Shown: positions 33,458 to 44,989 of the stretch, in pieces
How positions within the stretch are numbered: the first letter of the stretch is position 1
Layout of the letters: every line of letters begins with the position of its first letter
Assembly: GCA_020726505.1 (NCBI GenBank)
Contig: JAHLEZ010000046.1
Span: 1-64,000 of the forward strand
Length of the DNA stretch: 64,000 nt
Reading direction: 5' to 3'
Source: Leptodontidium sp. MPI-SDFR-AT-0119
Lineage: Eukaryota; Ascomycota; Leotiomycetes; Helotiales; Leptodontidiaceae
Made by a program: the position numbers and the translations under genes
Notes under the pieces: generated by a model
What the model saw: only the letters and a program-made list of their open reading frames with translations
The model's database searches: none
What the model was told of the DNA's origin: nothing

Positions 33458-35080
33458 CCTTTTAACGTGCTGTATTAGTTAGAAACTATGTAGCACGGCT
33501 AGTCTACTAGCGTGGCTAATTATTATATACAAAATTCAGTTCGAATTAGACTGCGACTATATATTTAGGAACATTCTCCCTATAACTTATAAGAAAATTA
33601 AAATTAAAAAACAAAGGAAATAACTAAATGAAAGTACAATTTAAGGCTTAATAGCCTAATCTTCTTCTTCTTCTTAAATCCCTAGCCTCTCTTGGTGCTA
33701 TTTTCTTGTACATATACTAGTCTCTTTTAAGAATACTAGTATTTCTTTAATTCCAATTTGCGTATATAATAAAACGGGAATAGTAATAGTCCTAATTTCT
33801 AAGTTGCTTTTAATACTAGAGTAGAGTTTTTTACGCTCTAATTTATAGTATTTACAACTAAGTAATAAGTGTTCTGCAGTTTTAATACTACTACATCTAC
33901 ACTTATTATTAGACACTAGCCCTAGCTTATATAAGTAGGCTTTTAAGTATCCATGCCCTAGTTTTAATTAGTAAAAAGAGCTGCTTGTTTCTCTTAGAAT
34001 ACCAGTAAGTAGAAGTAGCTTTTTAGCTATTTTATATATATACTTTTTAAAGTACATTTTTAGGGTTTAAGAATTGATATTTTGAGTTATATTAGCTCTA
34101 ATTTCATTCTTCTTTTGACTACTTAGTTTAACTCCTAAATACGCAAAAGAAGTATTATTAGAATTACTAAACGATATAGTAGCTATTTTAGCTAATTTGT
34201 CTGCTTTTTCATTTCCAATTATATTAGAGTGACCTGGGACTTAAGCTAAAGTAATACTAGTATTTAGACTATTAATAGCCTTAGACGCTAATATAGCTCT
34301 AATTTGTTGGCTTTGCCCCGGGTTATCTGAGGGAGTTTTTAGTCTTAAGAGAGCGGCTTAATTATCTGAAAAGACTGTAAAATTATCCCCTTCTTTCGCC
34401 GTATTACTAGCGTATTCTATGGCTTGTGTAATAGCTTCTAGCTCGCCGTTATATACTAATTCGGCCTCCCCTAAATTACTTATTTTTGTAAATGTAGGTA
34501 TAAGGGGATATCCTTGTATATGTGTATAAACGGCTACGCTATAACCTACTCCGCACCCTTCAGGAGTCTGAGAGCCGTCTGTATAAATAGAGGTATTCCG
34601 ACTATTACAAATACTTTGTAAGTATTATAAGTGAGCCTTAGCTTCGTCTTCTTTAGATAACTTAGATATTCTAAAAATATAAGGTACTTCTCTTTCCTAT
34701 GGAGGGAAATAAAAGTGCCTTATTACTTCTAAAGTATTAAAGTCAATTATATAATATATTGAATAGACTAGGCTTGAAATAGTAGTAATTGACTCAGGTA
34801 AAATACTTAGTAAGTCATACTCCTCATTAGCTCCTGTAATAACCTTTTCAACTTCGAGCCTAATAAGGTGTTTTTTACTAAGTTTTAAGGCGCGGAGAAT
34901 ATAGCGCCGACTTGTATGATTTAGTCTAATATTAGGTGGAGGTAAAGCTGCTTTAAGCTCTAATGGAATTATAGGTACTGTTTTAAAGACCCCTAATATT
35001 TTCTTAGTAGCTAAGTTTTGTAAAGCTTGAAATGGTCTAATCATAGCCTTATTAGGGCAATTGATTTTCCACTATAATAT
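33458..35080 (-). pseudogene. LINE ORF2, 3' part (RT end and RNase H)
   Basis: Continues ORF2 on the other side of copia-2: FQALQNLATKKILGVFKT and LNHTSRRYILRALKLSKKH, then an RNase H domain (YTDGSQTPEGCGVGYSVAVY; FSDN; VPGHSNIIGNEKAD), and a terminal Cys/His motif (NNKCRCSSIKTAEHLLLSC). This is the Tad-clade arrangement. One frame is open at 34697-35044 and another at 33698-33916. Confidence 0.85.
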
Positions 35081-35085
35081 AGAAC

Positions 35086-35281
35086 TGTCGTGCAGGTTAT
35101 GGTAGGCCGGCTAAGCGAGCCCAATCAAAGGCACTATGGCCAAAGCGCCCGCGACCTCTATATTCAGGGAGCTTGAATAGACTATACGTAGATAGACAAC
35201 GATCAATTACAGTACTACGTATACCTTAATAATACATTAATTTCGCCTCTGTGGAGCTTCTAGGCGTGCTCTTGCACGACA
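35086..35281 (+). repeat. 5' LTR of copia-2
   Basis: 196 bp with a perfect 9-bp inverted end (TGTCGTGCA...TGCACGACA). It differs from the 3' LTR at 8 positions, all transitions, 7 of them at CpA/TpG. Confidence 0.95.
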
Positions 35282-35296
35282 GTTATAAGCCCCGTA
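35282..35296 (+). other. Primer-binding site of copia-2
   Basis: GTTATAAGCCCCGTA follows the LTR and differs from the copia-1 site GTTATGAGCCCCGTG only by TG-to-TA-type changes. It fits pairing with the anticodon region of initiator tRNA-Met. Confidence 0.55.
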
Positions 35297-35499
35297 AGCT
35301 ATTAAAGCTTCCTAGTCGCATACACGCGCCGACGTGGCTCCACAGAGGCATACAGAGGCTTTCTCACCGCTGCCTTACACACGTACTAGCAGTACTCAAA
35401 AGCCCGTTAACAACCCTCAAATCACTAAAACTTCTTCGAAATCATTATATATATACTTAAAACCGACAATATCACTTCTAAGGGTACCTACGGACTGTA

Positions 35500-38400
35500 A
35501 TTTGAAGGCGCGGAAGGATTAGGCGACATAGTACTTGCGCTTGACATTCTATGTTGGCTTTATAGGTACACTAAATATAGTAGACCCCAGCGCTCTTGCG
35601 ACAGGCTATATCCCAAACCACTGACTTAAGGCTCTAACGCTTGAAAGTATTACGTAAGAGGTTGTAAAGACTCAGTTGAGCCAGTATTACGCTAATATTA
35701 TAGCTTAGAAAGTAGTAAACCCACAATTGTCTTTAACGCTTAAGTCGTCCGATAACGCGTAGGCTACACTTGCCCTAGCTATATTGATAGATGCCCTAAT
35801 AGGAGGGACAAGTCTAAAAGAAGTTAGTCCACCTTTATACCCGACAATTGCAGAGGTGCAGCAGATTTACGTAGTACAAGCTAGGGAGTACTAGTACACG
35901 CTTGCTAAATGGACGAGCTAAAACAATAAGTATATAGCTCTATATAACTAGCTCTCCGAAACGGTAGACGATTCGCTTTTGGACTCTACGATTAAGGAAC
36001 TAGCCGGCAAGAGCGACTTAAGCTTATAAACGTTAGTTAATACACTTTAGCGCGACATAACACTATTAGAATCGTCGGTCCTTATAACGGTAGTTATAAA
36101 ATACGACAAGGTTTTGAAGGAGGCACATAAGGGAAAAGTCAACGTTAACTAGTAAATGAAGGACTTCTTAAAGACTTATAAGAATACTAAAGCGTACGAT
36201 ATACTTAAAGTCAAGGGTACTATAGCTCTAAAAAAGTAGTTACGTGCTATGGGAGCTCACATATACCCTAATTAAGCAAACCTTATCCTTAGTATAATTA
36301 TACGCGACGACTAACTTAGAAAGGAGTATAGTTTTACTCTTGACGACTATATATAAGTGCTCTTAGGCATAAACTAAGAGCACACTATATTCAGGAAGCC
36401 TAAGCGTTAAGGAGGGGGTGGCGGTTAATACTTAACTCTTAGAGAAATAGACAATAATACGTTAGGCGCAAGCTTTAGTAGATCTCGCTTTCGCGGCTAA
36501 AGTAACTTATGCCTATACGGCATAAACAGCAAACACTTCTTTAAGCCGCTTAAGTACTAGAGACTACGTTATATAGTTAATAGAACGACTATTAAAGGCA
36601 TAAAGTATATACTAAACGCTAACGAGGTAACTATAACCCGCAAGAAGTTAGAGACTATAGACTTTAAGGAGCTTAAGGCCGCTATAGCTAAAGAAAGTTA
36701 GAAGTACGTTATAATAGCCAAAATTACTAGAGTTAATAGTACTAGTACCTCTAAACCTATTATTAACGCCAAAACAGTTAATGCCGCTGCACTTACAGGA
36801 AATAAAGACAAAGGCAAAGTTACGTAAGAAGAGACAAGGAGTATTAACGTAACTGTACTTGACTTAAACCTCCTTAATAATATAATCTAGGATGACACTC
36901 TTAACACTAACATTTATAGTACTATAAAGTTCTAACGCCACCTTTTATTAGATAGTACTTTAGTTAATAATTGCGGCGTAACTCACTTAATTAATAATAT
37001 TAATAAACTAGTCCCTAGTAGCTTTAAACGCACTACAAGAGAATCAGTTGACGCGGGCACTTTAAGCCTACTTATCATTAGTAGGGGTACACGTGTCTTC
37101 GAGAACGCTATACATGGACTTACCGGACTATTTATAAGGGACTTAATACTGTCTAATGTAGCTGTTATAAAGGGGTTTAACGTTAATATTATCTCAGAGA
37201 GCCTCCTTGTATAGTCAGGGGTGTAATATAATAATGTTGACACGACTTTACGCGTAGGTAGTACTAAAGAGAGTTATATAGTAAGAACCCTATAGCGCAA
37301 GTAGAACCTTATAGTATTTAAATATAAGCCTGTTAATAACTACTCGCGCTTTCTACAACTATATACATTCATAAAAACACGTAGATCTCTTACTATAATA
37401 ATATACCCGACGATTAATAGACGACTGTACCTTCTTAAGAAGTATACCTTTTAGTTAACCCGCCGGTTCCTACGGCCCCGTAACGATATAACAGAAATAT
37501 AGTACTTACGTGCTAGTCACCTTAGCAAATCAGCCTTAAAAGCTCTTGTAAAGCATGCTCGCAATATTTAAATCGACGGAATAACTAGCGTTGAATATAA
37601 AAGCTGCGCCTTAATATACTCAAACTAACGACTATTACGTAGAGAGTTAGACAATAAGTCGCCGAGACCGTTCTTTAGAGTCGCATAGGACCTGTTTGAC
37701 TACCCTGTAGGCTACGATGAGACATACTGGCTACTAGCGATCAAGGACGAATATAGCGGCAAGCTTTTTGCGTTCACAAGCACTAATAAGACACAAGAGG
37801 CCGTTATAAGCGTGCTTAAGTCGTTTGAGGCATAGTCTAGACGTTAATACGGCCTGGCTATATGCAAAATCAGGTCTAATAACGACACGTCTGTAATTAA
37901 TACACAGTACTAGACTAAGTACGACTAATAGGCGCTAGACCTTGGCATAGAGCTAGAGCCGACCCCTATATACACGTATAAGCCAAATAGAAGTGCTAAG
38001 AGAGCTAATAAAGAGCTAATTACTAAGGCCCTGAAAATGATGACAGGCGCTAATCTACTATCTAAGCTATAGCTAGAAGCTGTTTTAACGGCTATATACT
38101 TATATAATATGTCGCTATTAGTTAAAAGAGTTATATAGTCGCTAAATAAAGTCTTAGAAGTATAGTTTAAGTAGTATTTTTAGTGGTACGATTTATATAT
38201 AGTAAAGAGGTTACTAGTTAATTTGAGACCTAACTAAAGTAATACTTTTGCGTATAGCGCTAAAGCCTACGCGATAATTAAAGACCGACAAGTTCTCCGT
38301 GACAAGAGAGGCTTTAAGGTCAACTTAAGGGGGCACGTCAGTTACTTAGTTAGCTACTGTACAACTAATATATATAGGATCTAAATACCCCTACTAAAGC

Positions 38401-41080
38401 GTATAATACGTACCCGAAACGTTGTTTTTAATAAGGCACAGTTCTATAGTAAGTAAGTAGTAGTCGGCTAACTACTGTCGATACTTAAACAGGTCGTTAA
38501 TATACTTATAAAGCCTAAGGCCGCTTAGGACGCCGAGTTAGCTATCGAACACGTAGGGGACGAGTATATAGAGGCGAAAAACAGTACTAAATTAGATAGG
38601 CTACTATTTGACTTAATAAAAGTTAATAAAGTTTTTATAGAGGTAGTCCTACACGTAATTACTAAAGCGGGACTGCCTATTCCACGAGAGCACTAGAATA
38701 AGATAATATTGTTAGATTTACGAATTAACACGTCAGAGGACGACATATAGCTTAATAAGGACGACACAGTAGTTCTAGTAACAACAAAAAGCCTAGGCAC
38801 ACTAAGACAGACTCAAAGCTAGACACAACGAAACGAACATATCGAGCCTAAGAAGGGTACTCTAAGTGCGAAACAACTACGCTAAATTAAAAGTGCGCGC
38901 AAATTAATACCTTAAGTTATAATTTAAAATAAAGCACGAGACAGCTAAAGTCAATTACTGAACCAACCTAAAGCAACTAGTATAAGTCTAAGAAGTACAC
39001 TACAGCACGAAAACACCTTGTCTAAGGAGGATTACGACGACGAACTAGAGGAAGAATAATAACTATTTTTAGAAAACACATTATTAAAGATAATAATATA
39101 ACCCTTATTAAAAGAAACTATGTCTTAAGAAACCTTAGACGAAGTGTTATAGGCACTTAATTAAAGTTAATTATACCTTATCACTCGAGCTTAGCGGAGA
39201 AGGCGAGCCAGAGAGATAATATAGTTAAATAGATAGTCAAAGATTAGGCCGGGAGTATACTCTTTTACGACAAGGGAGCTCTTAAGCGCCGAGTCTATAG
39301 ACTAAAAAGACAAGAATTATATATAAATCGTATCCTTTACTATAACGTTTTAGAATAAAGACGTGACGCGAGAAGATAGTAAAGATTATAGAACTATATA
39401 TATTGTCTTTATAGCTATAGTTAGTGGCGAAACGATTAAAGTATAGGAAACTATAAGCTCTAAAACAATATAACTATATTAAGTAAAGCTTTCGACAGTA
39501 CTAAAGTACTAGTAGAACTTAGACTAGTACCCGTGGGGAGAACGCTTCTAAGAGGACGCACACAAAGAGATAGAGAACCTCTAAGCTAAGAAATACTAGT
39601 ATATTATACCTAAGGTAGACGCTAAAACGACGCCTATACTACTAAAATAAGTGTTTACTTATAAAGTTAACTCAATTAGATAACTTATACACACTAAATC
39701 GCGTATCGTTACTAGGGGTGACTTATAAAAGGATACTACTATATTCTCCACGTACGCCTTTACACTAGCGGCGAGGTCTTTTTGTGTTACGATAGCCCTA
39801 ACAGCCTAATTTAACTTAGAAGTTAAGTAGTACGACGTCGTAAACGCTTTTATTAATGTAAAACGAGACGAACGAAGTGTACCCGTCTACTATTACTTTC
39901 CTAATAGTTTCAAGTAGCCCGGCATAGTTATAGAGATCGACAGAGCCTTGTATAGCCTACGCGACTCCCTAGCCTTATAATATAGCGACTTCTTAGCCAC
40001 ACTCAAAAGCCTTAGTCTAGAGCTACTTGTAAAAGAGCCTTATATATTTACAAACGACAAGCGCATAATATTTGTGGCCTTTTACGTAAACGACATACAA
40101 GTATTATACTATAAGTCAAACCTCGCTATAATGGCTAAAATTACTAATGGCCTTAGTAAAGCTTACGAGCTAACTGTAATAGGTGACGTAGAGTGGTTTC
40201 TAGGGGTACGAATTATACGGGATAGACATATGAAAACAGTCACGTTAGTCCACGACACGTATATAGAGAAGGTGGCCCGGAAATTTAGCTTAGTAGATAG
40301 TAACTGCCCGAGCACCCCTCTGCCGTACTACGACCTAGTCAAAAACACCGGCAAAGCGACGAAGGCACAAATTAAGGAGTACTAAGAAAAGGTCGGATCC
40401 GTCCTGTACACGGCTGTCATAATTAGACTAGACGTAGCTTTTGTAGCTTTATAGTTGTCGCAATTCTTGACGAACCTAAGCTAGAAGCACTTATAAGCTG
40501 TCGATTGGACGATACGTTACTTGTTTAGTACACGCTTCTTAGGAATTGTTTATAACTGTTAATAGCGTGAAACGTAGCTTGTAATAATGTCTAATACCTC
40601 TTTTGTAAATAATTTAGAAACTAGGCGTTCTTTATAAGGGCTTATTATTCTTTTATTTAGGGGTATTATACTTTAGAAAGTATTTAGGCAAGACACAATT
40701 ACTACCTTGATTATAGAAGTTAAGCCCTTAGGAGTAAAGCGAATTATAAAGGAAGTTATAGTACTATAAAGGCTCTTTAGAGAAATATACCTTAATGTGG
40801 GGTGTCCCTAAAATATCTTCTACGACAACTAATAGACGATTAAGCTTATAGTTAGAGAGAACTAGTGTATATTAACTAAGCTTAGGTACGTTAATATTTA
40901 GAATATATAATTACGCTAAGAGTACTAAAAAGGCAGTTTTAAGGTTACGTATCTACTTAGTAGTAAGATGTACACTGATGGCCTCACTAAAAACCTCTTA
41001 CGCCAGAAGTTTGAGACTTTTGTTATATTACTTAACTTATAAGATACTAGGGCGTCAATAGAAGAGCTCAATTAAAGCTT
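35500..41080 (+). pseudogene. Copia-2 gag-pol, RIP-degraded
   Basis: Readable pieces in copia order: a knuckle-like CLYGINSKHF near 36512, then NNCGVTHLINNINKLVPSSF (protease/pre-integrase), GFNVNIISESLLV, integrase around VGYDETYWLLAIKDEYSGKLFAF and IRSNNDTSVINTQ, YKPNRSAKRANK, then RT with AFYVNDIQVLYY (YVDD changed to YVND) and VEWFLGVRIIRD at 40074-40385, and RNase H with MYTDGLTKNLL near 40970. Dozens of stops occur. Confidence 0.85.
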
Positions 41081-41459
41081 ACACCTTACTATAAAACACA
41101 CTCTTTTGTTTTCCTTTATATTTTTTAAGGTGACATAGTCACGTTAAACACGTTCTTTTTAAGTTGTTAGAGGGCAAGAATTCTATTCTGGCTAAAGTTA
41201 TAACTAAACTAACGTAAAGTAAGTATATAAGGGCCCGTTCTTAAGCTACTTATAAGGTAATAAACTATAACTCTAAAGGGGCACGTTCTTAAGCCGCTAT
41301 TAAGTCGCGAACTAAATTACTAATAAGTTCACTAGCTCTACTAGTAACTCCTTGATGCGGCGGCGGCGGGCAGCCACATCACTAGCGACAGCACTAGCAC
41401 TAACACCACGCACAGGTGGGAGGATTAGGCGGGGGGTGGCTGGGGCTAGGGCGGTGGCG

Positions 41460-41618
41460 GCGGCGGCTAAGCCAAAGTCAGTACGTTTAAAGCCTGTTTA
41501 TAAAGACAAGGTGAATATACCGGGTGGTACAACAGCTAGAGCGGCAGCTAGGGCGGCGGCTAAGCCTGTCAGTATACTTAAAGTATGTTTTATAAAGGCA
41601 AGGTGAATATACCGGGGG
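41460..41618 (+). repeat. Imperfect tandem duplication inside copia-2
   Basis: GCGGCGGCTAAGCC ... AAGGTGAATATACCGGG occurs twice, about 93 bp apart. The second copy overlaps the last exon of the antisense gene, so the 3' end of that gene has been duplicated downstream. Confidence 0.6.
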
Positions 41619-42134
41619 CAGTAATTACTTCTCGGACCGAAGCCCAGAGACGTCTCAACTGCTATTTAGAGTTAGCTAGCTCAAAAACACAAGAACTAAA
41701 GTGAAACTTACGCGGGTGCGATTAGTACCGCGCTTCTCCTCTACAAAGGCCGCAAAGGCGACTATAACACTAGGCCTAATAAGACCGGTATAACTATAAT
41801 TCTGACCGTGGCACCGCAGGCACCGTACTGAGCCAACTACGCTTTAGTAGATACTAATAGGGAGAGCACCCTTTAAGGCAACTTTTACGTATACTAGGCA
41901 GGGAACCTTCTTATTAGTACTTGCCTTAGCGCGACGGCGAGGGGTAGCTAGGGCGGGGGCGGGGGCGGGCGAGGGGGTGCGGGGGCGAGCCGCAAGCTAT
42001 TACAATATATTAAAACTATTTTCAAAAAAATAAAGAGCACAAGGGAAACTTACACTTCTTGCTACACGAGTAGCGGCGGCGTTAGCGGCGCGGGCGGCTT
42101 TAGTGGCCTTTCGGCGGGACGAAACACAAGCCAT
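41590..42134 (-). pseudogene. Antisense spliced gene in copia-2, cysteine-motif protein
   Basis: Minus-strand model: exon 1 42134-42054, exon 2 41996-41712, exon 3 41661-41590, with two introns of 57 and 50 nt (both GTAAGT...TAG), all phase 0. This gives 145 aa plus stop, starting MACVSSRRKATKAARAANAA and ending VITAPGIFTLPL. It contains KKVPCLVYVKVALKG and VRCLRCHGQNYSY, a C-x2-C-like motif repeated, with Tyr in two Cys positions. One TAA interrupts exon 2 (after LPISIY), which could be CAA changed by RIP. The N-terminus is Ala/Arg/Lys-rich, suggesting nucleic-acid or chromatin binding, but this is a guess. The segment is GC-rich, unlike the pol DNA beside it. Function unknown. Confidence 0.55.
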
Positions 42135-42371
42135 TTTGAAGTATAGTACGCTTGAAGAGGGAAGTTACGATTGGGGGGGGGACACCTGCCTATATACTTA
42201 CGACTACCTGTTTAGTATGTTTACTTTGGCTACTACTTATCATTTTTCCTTACTGTCTGTCGCTTTCATATTATTAGTTATATATTATATATCGATTTCC
42301 TATTGTCTATTATGTTTATTAAGCACTTGTTTGCTTCGCCAAAGCTTAGTATTGTCCTTGGCGAGGGGGTG

Positions 42372-42567
42372 TGTCGTGCAGGTTATAGTAGGCCGGCTAA
42401 GCGAGCCTAATCAAAGGCACTATGGCTAAAGCGCCCGCGACCTCTATATTTAGGGAGCTTGAATAGACTATACGTAGATAGACAACGATCAATTACAGTA
42501 CTGCGTATACCTCAATAATACATCAATTTCGCCTCTGTGGAGCCTCTAGGCGTGCTCTTGCACGACA
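42372..42567 (+). repeat. 3' LTR of copia-2
   Basis: 196 bp, partner of 35086-35281, followed by AGAAC. Confidence 0.95.
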
Positions 42568-42572
42568 AGAAC

Positions 42573-44960
42573 CATAGTCGGCTACGCTAGTAACATAAGC
42601 TATATATAATTGACGAATTGTAAACAGGGAGAGCCTAATAGTAATATTTGAGAGTCGATTTATACAATAAAACATTTACTTTGTAAGGGAAACTCTAATT
42701 GACTTATGATTCTTAAATTTAAGGTTTAAATCAAAGTATATTCCTAGCCATTTAACTAGCTTACTAGGAGCTAGTATAGTATTATTTGGAAGTGTAATAT
42801 TAAGGGTATTCTTACTTCCAAAGAAGTGAATAAGCTCTGTTTTTTCAATATTAAAGCTAATAGAATATTCTTCCCCTAAATTGACTAATAAGCTAGCTTC
42901 TCTTTTTAAAATACTTATATTTTTTTAAAGCTTTTAGAAGAGGCTATTAATACTAAATCATCCATATATGATAGTGGCTTAATATTCTTAGACTTAAATA
43001 AGTCCCGAATATATACAAGGAATAGAATAAGTGAAATAGGGCTCCCTTAAGGGATACTTGTATTTACAACTTGAAATTCCTCTAATTTATTATTAAAGGC
43101 AAGTTGTAAAGTACGGTTTTCTAAAAATGACGAAATCCATAAAATTAGACTTATCAGTAATTTTAATTAAGTTAAAACCTAAATAAGACGATTCTTGGAA
43201 ACGTGATTAAAAGCTCCCTTGACGTCAAGGAATAAAGTAGTAGTTTTAAGCTTATTTGCCTTATTAATCTCTACTTCTGTTTATAAAAGTAAAGCTGCGT
43301 TAATAGCTAATTTTTTAAGTCTACTACCGATTTGACTATCGTGTAATAAAGTAGTTGTTTCAGCTAAGTAACTTAGGCGCTTAGCTAAAATTCTTTCAGA
43401 AACCTTACCTAGGCAATTAAGTAGTAATATAACTCTATATACCTTAGGTTTAGAGTAATCAGGTTTTTTTGGTTTCTTAAGAATAAACCCCGTAGCCTCT
43501 TTCCAACACTTAAGGTAGTACCCTTAGTTTATAAGTATTAAATAAGTTATAAAAAAGACTTCTGGGATAGCTAAATAAGCTTTAATTATAATCTCTTGAG
43601 TAATTAAGTCAGGTCCAGGGGTTTTGCCCTTAATCTTTAAAGTACATAAATCCTTTAGCTCTACTTTAGATAAAAGAGGCCATTTCCAAGTATTACTACT
43701 TATATATAACGTTAAATTAATAGGCGCTAAAATAGGAGGTTTTAGAAATAAAGTACTTTTAAAAATACTACACTTTTGTTAGAAAGTCGACTCTAATTCC
43801 TTAGTCTCTAAATTATAAAGACTTAGTATAAGAGAACTAGTACTATTTTTAGTATATGACATAGCTTTAAAAATCGACTGGGAATCCTCTTTTTCTAAGA
43901 ACTTATTCTAATGCTTTCTTTTTTCAACCTTAATAGTATTAAAATAAAGGTTTTTAGTATCTTTTAGTTCTTGAAAGTAAAGGGTATACCCTAAGGCCTT
44001 ATTTAGACGGTAATATCTTTACATTAATTTCCGTAGTATTTTAAAATCCTCATTCTACTAAGGTTTACTAGCAATTAACTTATAAGATCTAGGAATAAAA
44101 TCTTTAGTCGCTTGAATTATATTCCTAGTAAATAGCTCCCCTAGGTCATCAAGCTCTTGATTTATATACTTAGAATTAAGGTTATAATTAAAGTCCTGAA
44201 AATAATTATTAAGACTTTTATTAAACTTTACCCAATCTGTTTTCTTTGTATTAAATCGGGGGACCTTTAGGGGGCTAGTACTAATACTACTACAAGTAAA
44301 TGTAATAGTAAATAGTACCCCAAAGTGATCTGAACCTAAATCAGGCAATATTTGCCAATCTTCGACTTGGTTTACTATTCCTTGAGTAGCAAATGTAAGG
44401 TCTAATACAGAAGGGGCCTCTATATGTGGTCTATAAAACGTTCCTTCCCCGGGAGTATTTAATAGGCTCAAAGAGTGTTTTTCAATTAAGTCTAATAATA
44501 CCCCTGTATTACCGCTTTGCGGTGTAATAGGGTCCCACCACGGGTGATATATATTAAAATCCCCTAGTAATATCGTTTTATTTAAGAATAAGTCTAGTAA
44601 TAAACCTATTCTTTGTAAGGTTTTAATACTACTAAGGGATTCCGACTCAGGGTAAGTCGCATTATAAACATTAATTAATTAAGTTTTATACTCAACTAAG
44701 TCTAAAATAATACAATCAGGGTCTTGTGGTGAGCTAGGCGCTAAAGTAGTACTAATTGAGTCTAGTACATAAAATAAAGCTCTAGGCCTAAGAGAACCGT
44801 AATTCGGAAGCACTTGTTTAAAACTAGGGTGTAAGACGCTACGAAAGCCGTTAATATTATTACTAATAGTCCAAGGCTCCTGAATTACTAATATTAATAT
44901 ATTTAGCTCTATAGCCGACTAAAAAACGTGCTCTATAGTAGAGAGACTCTTATTCACATT
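42573..44960 (-). pseudogene. LINE ORF2, 5' part (endonuclease and RT)
   Basis: The endonuclease (LKILQINVNKS, VIQEPW, LLGDFNIYHPWW, LPDLGSDHFGVLFTI) covers about 44960-44300. The open stretch at 44058-44471 is part of it. RT follows: KGKTPGPDLITQEII near 43630, LNCLGKVSERILAKRL near 43430, TTLFLDVKGAFNHV near 43230, and LSYMDDLVL near 42970. Scattered stops and frame breaks make it non-functional. The remainder lies beyond copia-2 at 33458-35080. Confidence 0.85.
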
Positions 44961-44989
44961 AATTTGTAGTATTTTAAGACTAATTATTA

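Larger units (their letters stand above)
35086..42567 (+). mobile_element. Copia-2, complete Ty1/copia LTR retrotransposon
   Basis: 7482 bp, with 196-bp LTRs at both ends and a 5-bp duplication AGAAC (35081-35085 and 42568-42572). Inside: PBS-like site, gag (about 35500-36900), a protease/GAG-pre-integrase region (near 36950-37210), integrase (37500-38450), RT (39500-40390), RNase H (to about 41080), an antisense gene (41590-42134) and a polypurine tract (GGCGAGGGGGTG) just before the 3' LTR. It lies inside LINE ORF2. Pol is full of stops. Confidence 0.95.

Noticed and set aside
33420..33460. T-run as a possible transcription terminator
   Set aside because: It is the poly(A) tail of the minus-strand LINE, next to its target duplication.
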